Part shown: positions 61,501 through 64,000 of the stretch, in pieces
How positions within the stretch are numbered: position 1 is the first letter of the stretch
How the letters are laid out: the number at the start of each line of letters is the position of its first letter
Assembly: GCA_008729055.1 (NCBI GenBank)
Contig: SDUX01000001.1
Location: 3,139,206-3,203,205 of the forward strand
DNA: 64,000 nt
From: Pyropia haitanensis
Taxonomy: Eukaryota; Rhodophyta; Bangiophyceae; Bangiales; Bangiaceae
Reading direction: 5' to 3'
Notes under the pieces: generated by a model
What the model was told of the DNA's origin: nothing
The model's input: the letters and a program-made list of their open reading frames with translations, nothing else
Databases searched by the model: none
Translations under genes and position numbers: made by a program

Positions 61501-64000
61501 AGCGACCAGCTACTCACATGGCAGGCAAAGAATTTGTTTGTAATTACAATCCCAGCGAATATTTCACGGAGGTCAACAGTACATACACATCCGACTTGAC
61601 TCACATCTCCTGGCCTATCTAGCGAATCAGATGTCCAATTCGTCCAACCTGATAGGCTGGTGCACAATCTGAACTGGGCGAGATGAAGATTGTAGTACTG
61701 AATCAATTGTTTCCGGAGATGGGATTACAATATTTGACTCTGAACCCATCCTGGTCAGCGACTTGCGACTGCCAACGCCAAAGACTGAAGCGCCGGTGTC
61801 TAACGCCCCCCTCTTCCCCGCCCCGGTCGCCCGCTTTGCCGTTTTACGCTCTCCGAGCAGACTTGGTGGATGTGTATGCCTTGTCTCCGACTCCTATCAG
61901 TGTTGAGAGCGCGCCTGCACACACGTCTGCCACGGCAGCGACCAGAACGATTTCATGAAGAGCCGAAGTGCATCACCCTGACACCACTGGTTCCGCCGCT
62001 CGGGCGCGCTCGTGACGGTGAAACGCCGTCAGTTGTGACCTTTTGGCGTCCCCAATGGTCCACGCTCCACCAGCCTGCGTATTTTTTTTAGTGAATAGCG
62101 CTGACAAGCGCCGCCTGTCCGTCATGGTGTGACTTGTTGCTCGGTATGTACGTGCATGTGGAGTACATAGGACCCGCGGAGCTGGATAGATCCGTCATTC
62201 CCGAGTAAACTGATGACGCTGCGACTATTAATGTATCTTTTTATTGCTCTGCACCAACATGGGGGGCAGAACAAGCCTGTAACCGGGTGTGGCAAGCGCT
62301 TCACGCTATAATTTCCCCGCCTCTCAGAGCTGTTCAGTGCTGCACGGTCCTCGTTTTTTGCACAGACAATGATTTTATGAGTACCTGGTGGCATGCAATT
62401 GCTCAAAGTGGTTGAATGGCATGCCGGGGTCCGCACATTGTTGAACCCGTGCAGAAGGAGGCGCCTTGGGCCATGTCGCACTGCTGGACGCGCCCACAGC
62501 GCCGATGAGAACAAAAAAGATTGCGGAGGATGTCTGCTGTACTGTTGGGATCTCAGAATTGTATCTTTTTGTGCGTGAGAGCACTGTGGGGCGTTGGACG
62601 GCCTGTCGAGGCTACCTGTCCAGAATGGCCTCTTTGGGGGTCTGTAGGACCCACTTCCCGACGTTTGCGAAACCTTCTGAGCACATAACCGTGCTCAGCG
62701 ACGTCGGTTTAGTCGATTGAGCATGCTTCAGAAAAGTTGATGAAGTGGTCCCTGGCTCGTGTTGCACGTGGTGAAGTGCCCTGCGCACACTTCGGTGCAA
62801 TGCGTCACACACCGCTACAACGCGTTTCAGAAAGTGGAGCAAAATCTTCTCAAGCTGTTCCCGCCAGACTAAGTCGATGACGCTGAGCACGAATATGTGC
62901 TCAGAAAATGTCGCAAACATCGGGAAGCAGGTCATATGGGCCCCCAAAAAGTCCATTCTGGACAGGTAGCCGCGACAGGCCGTCCAGCGCCCCACAGTGC
63001 TCTCATCCTTCAAAAACTACATCTATCAGATCTATACAGTGTATTCAGCTACCTCCGCAGCTTTTTGCACTTGCAACGGCGCTGTGGGCGCATCCAGCTG
63101 AGCTACAGTGCATACCACCGTATCAGCAGTCAGTCAGTCACGAATGAGTGAACTGCAGAGTGCTTTCTTTGCATTTTTACGGGACGATGGCCAAAGGATA
63201 CCTCTGCCCTCAGCGTTCACTAAACAGAGTTGACCCATTACGCTCAAAAAAGCTCGGAGCGGGCGCCTATAGCGCTTCTGCCACCCAGCCTCTCGACTGT
63301 CCTGTCCGCCGTACCAGTGCACGACGCCCGATGTGTGCACCAATAGATTCAGCATGATCGTTTTTCCCAGGTAAGACTGTTTCTTCCCACGGTGGGTCTC
63401 TCATGCACTCTATATCCAGGCCCATACTGCACAGCGGATGACAAAGAAGCAGACGGGAGGCACTTTCTTGCACTGTCTGAACAAGTGATTGCGTTCTGCA
63501 GAATTACAAAATGTGAGGATGTTCAAAGAGCCATAGCGAACAGTGTCTCATTGTCACAGACGCCGCTGAGCTACGGAACCCTTGGGGATTGGTGAAGACA
63601 TGGCGCCCCTCCATGCGGTCGTTCGGGGATGTGCTCTCGCAGATGTCTGCAGACCCGCACTCAAGACTGGATAGAGTAAGCAAAAAAGGCTTGTGTATCC
63701 ACCTGGCCTGCTGGGTGGCCAGGAAATGGTCAAGCGAGCGACCAGGCGGGGTGGAGGGGGACGTCGGGCGCCGGCGCTTCAGCAGTTGGGAGTTGCCAGT
63801 TGCAAGTCGTTGACCAGGATGCGTGTTTTTCCTAAGTTGGTACTCTCATGTCAAGCAAGAAAAAGAGTTGTACTGATTGCAACAGAGTCGCAGTTCAAAA
63901 AATGTGTAACAATCTATCAGAACACTTGATTCGCCAAACAGGCCGAGAGATGTGTGTTAAGTCTGAGGTACGTGTACTTGTGTGTCCACATCAAATAGTC
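61500..64000. other. Lower-GC block at the window end, repeat remnants
   Basis: Composition drops visibly from the GC-rich pattern and stop codons are frequent on both strands, so no long frame persists. The only structured item found is the foldback repeat at 62577-63004. The rest looks like decayed transposon or intergenic DNA; no gene or RNA gene could be supported. Confidence 0.4.
62577..63004. mobile_element. Foldback repeat with 138-bp inverted arms
   Basis: The left arm 62577-62714 and the reverse complement of 62867-63004 are clearly alike along their whole length; both read GAGAGCACTGTGGGGCG and later CTACCTGTCCAGAATGG. Because of this, opposite strands encode the same peptide (ESTVGRWTACRGYLSRM), which shows the similarity but not a gene. 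The loop is about 150 bp. Similarity seems to extend weakly outside both arms. It is probably a foldback or MITE-like element. Confidence 0.8.

Noticed and set aside
1..64000. Prokaryotic defence system, operon or phage
   Set aside because: Spliced genes, ribosomal uS3 of eukaryotic type, 3R-MYB and MSH4 place the whole window in a eukaryotic nuclear genome; no operon-like spacing or ribosome binding sites were seen.
1..64000. tRNA and rRNA genes
   Set aside because: I scanned by eye for T-loop-like GGTTCGA patterns and conserved rRNA blocks and found none convincing; a covariance-model scan would be needed to exclude them.

Overview
The window is nuclear DNA of a GC-rich eukaryote. Genes sit on both strands as monocistronic units. 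Most of the recognisable genes carry short GT-AG introns (about 200-500 bp) whose acceptors follow long C tracts, and about half of the readable donors are GTACGT. The protein set fits a eukaryotic alga: a CPYC (iota-type) glutathione transferase with a Phe-containing transit-like N-terminus, an HCF107/Mbb1-like HAT-repeat protein with a similar N-terminus, an R1R2R3-MYB, a plant-type Cdc25/ACR2 rhodanese, a cysteamine/cysteine dioxygenase, and a PanB with a presequence-like N-terminus. Extreme GC, few introns and Phe-bearing transit peptides make a bangiophyte red alga (Porphyra/Pyropia type) my best guess. That is an inference; nothing here proves it.

Layout. 0-2.8 kb: 3' part of an Ala/Asp-rich protein. 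4.0-5.4 kb (-): thiol dioxygenase. 8.2-11.3 kb (+): meiotic mismatch-repair homologue MSH4. 11.5-16.4 kb: an inverted duplication made of an alpha/beta hydrolase (-), a 2-kb spacer with a 313-bp tandem repeat, a second hydrolase copy (+) and a decayed MSH4 fragment (-). 16.8-17.5 kb (-): ribosomal protein uS3. 17.9-20.6 kb: two elements with terminal inverted repeats, one holding a Harbinger-like transposase relic. 21.5-25.8 kb (+): R1R2R3-MYB with huge Gly/Ala tracts. 26.0-27.9 kb (-): HAT-repeat protein. 29.1-30.0 kb (+): Cdc25/ACR2 rhodanese. 32.6 to about 41 kb (+): Ala-rich coiled-coil protein. 43.4-45.1 kb (+): secreted GHEHG-motif protein. 47.8-49.1 kb (+): polytopic membrane protein, perhaps FRAG1/DRAM/SFK1-like. 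49.3-50.8 kb (-): ketopantoate hydroxymethyltransferase. 51.7-53.9 kb (-): five-exon PHOSPHO-type HAD phosphatase. 54.8-56.5 kb (-): iota-type GST. 56.5-64 kb: no confident gene; minisatellite, low-complexity DNA, then a lower-GC block with a foldback repeat.

The genes do not form one pathway; this is an ordinary mosaic of housekeeping and regulatory loci separated by GC-rich repeats. The most informative signal is structural. The hydrolase pair and the MSH4 relic are best explained by one inverted duplication of the MSH4-hydrolase segment followed by loss of about 1.3 kb of the MSH4 copy. A second recurring signal is that conserved reading frames change phase at C or G homopolymers in several genes (dioxygenase, PanB, PHOSPHO, membrane protein, coiled-coil protein, one hydrolase copy). 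I read these mainly as assembly indels, which affects every gene model here. I found no CRISPR array, rRNA, tRNA or prokaryotic system.
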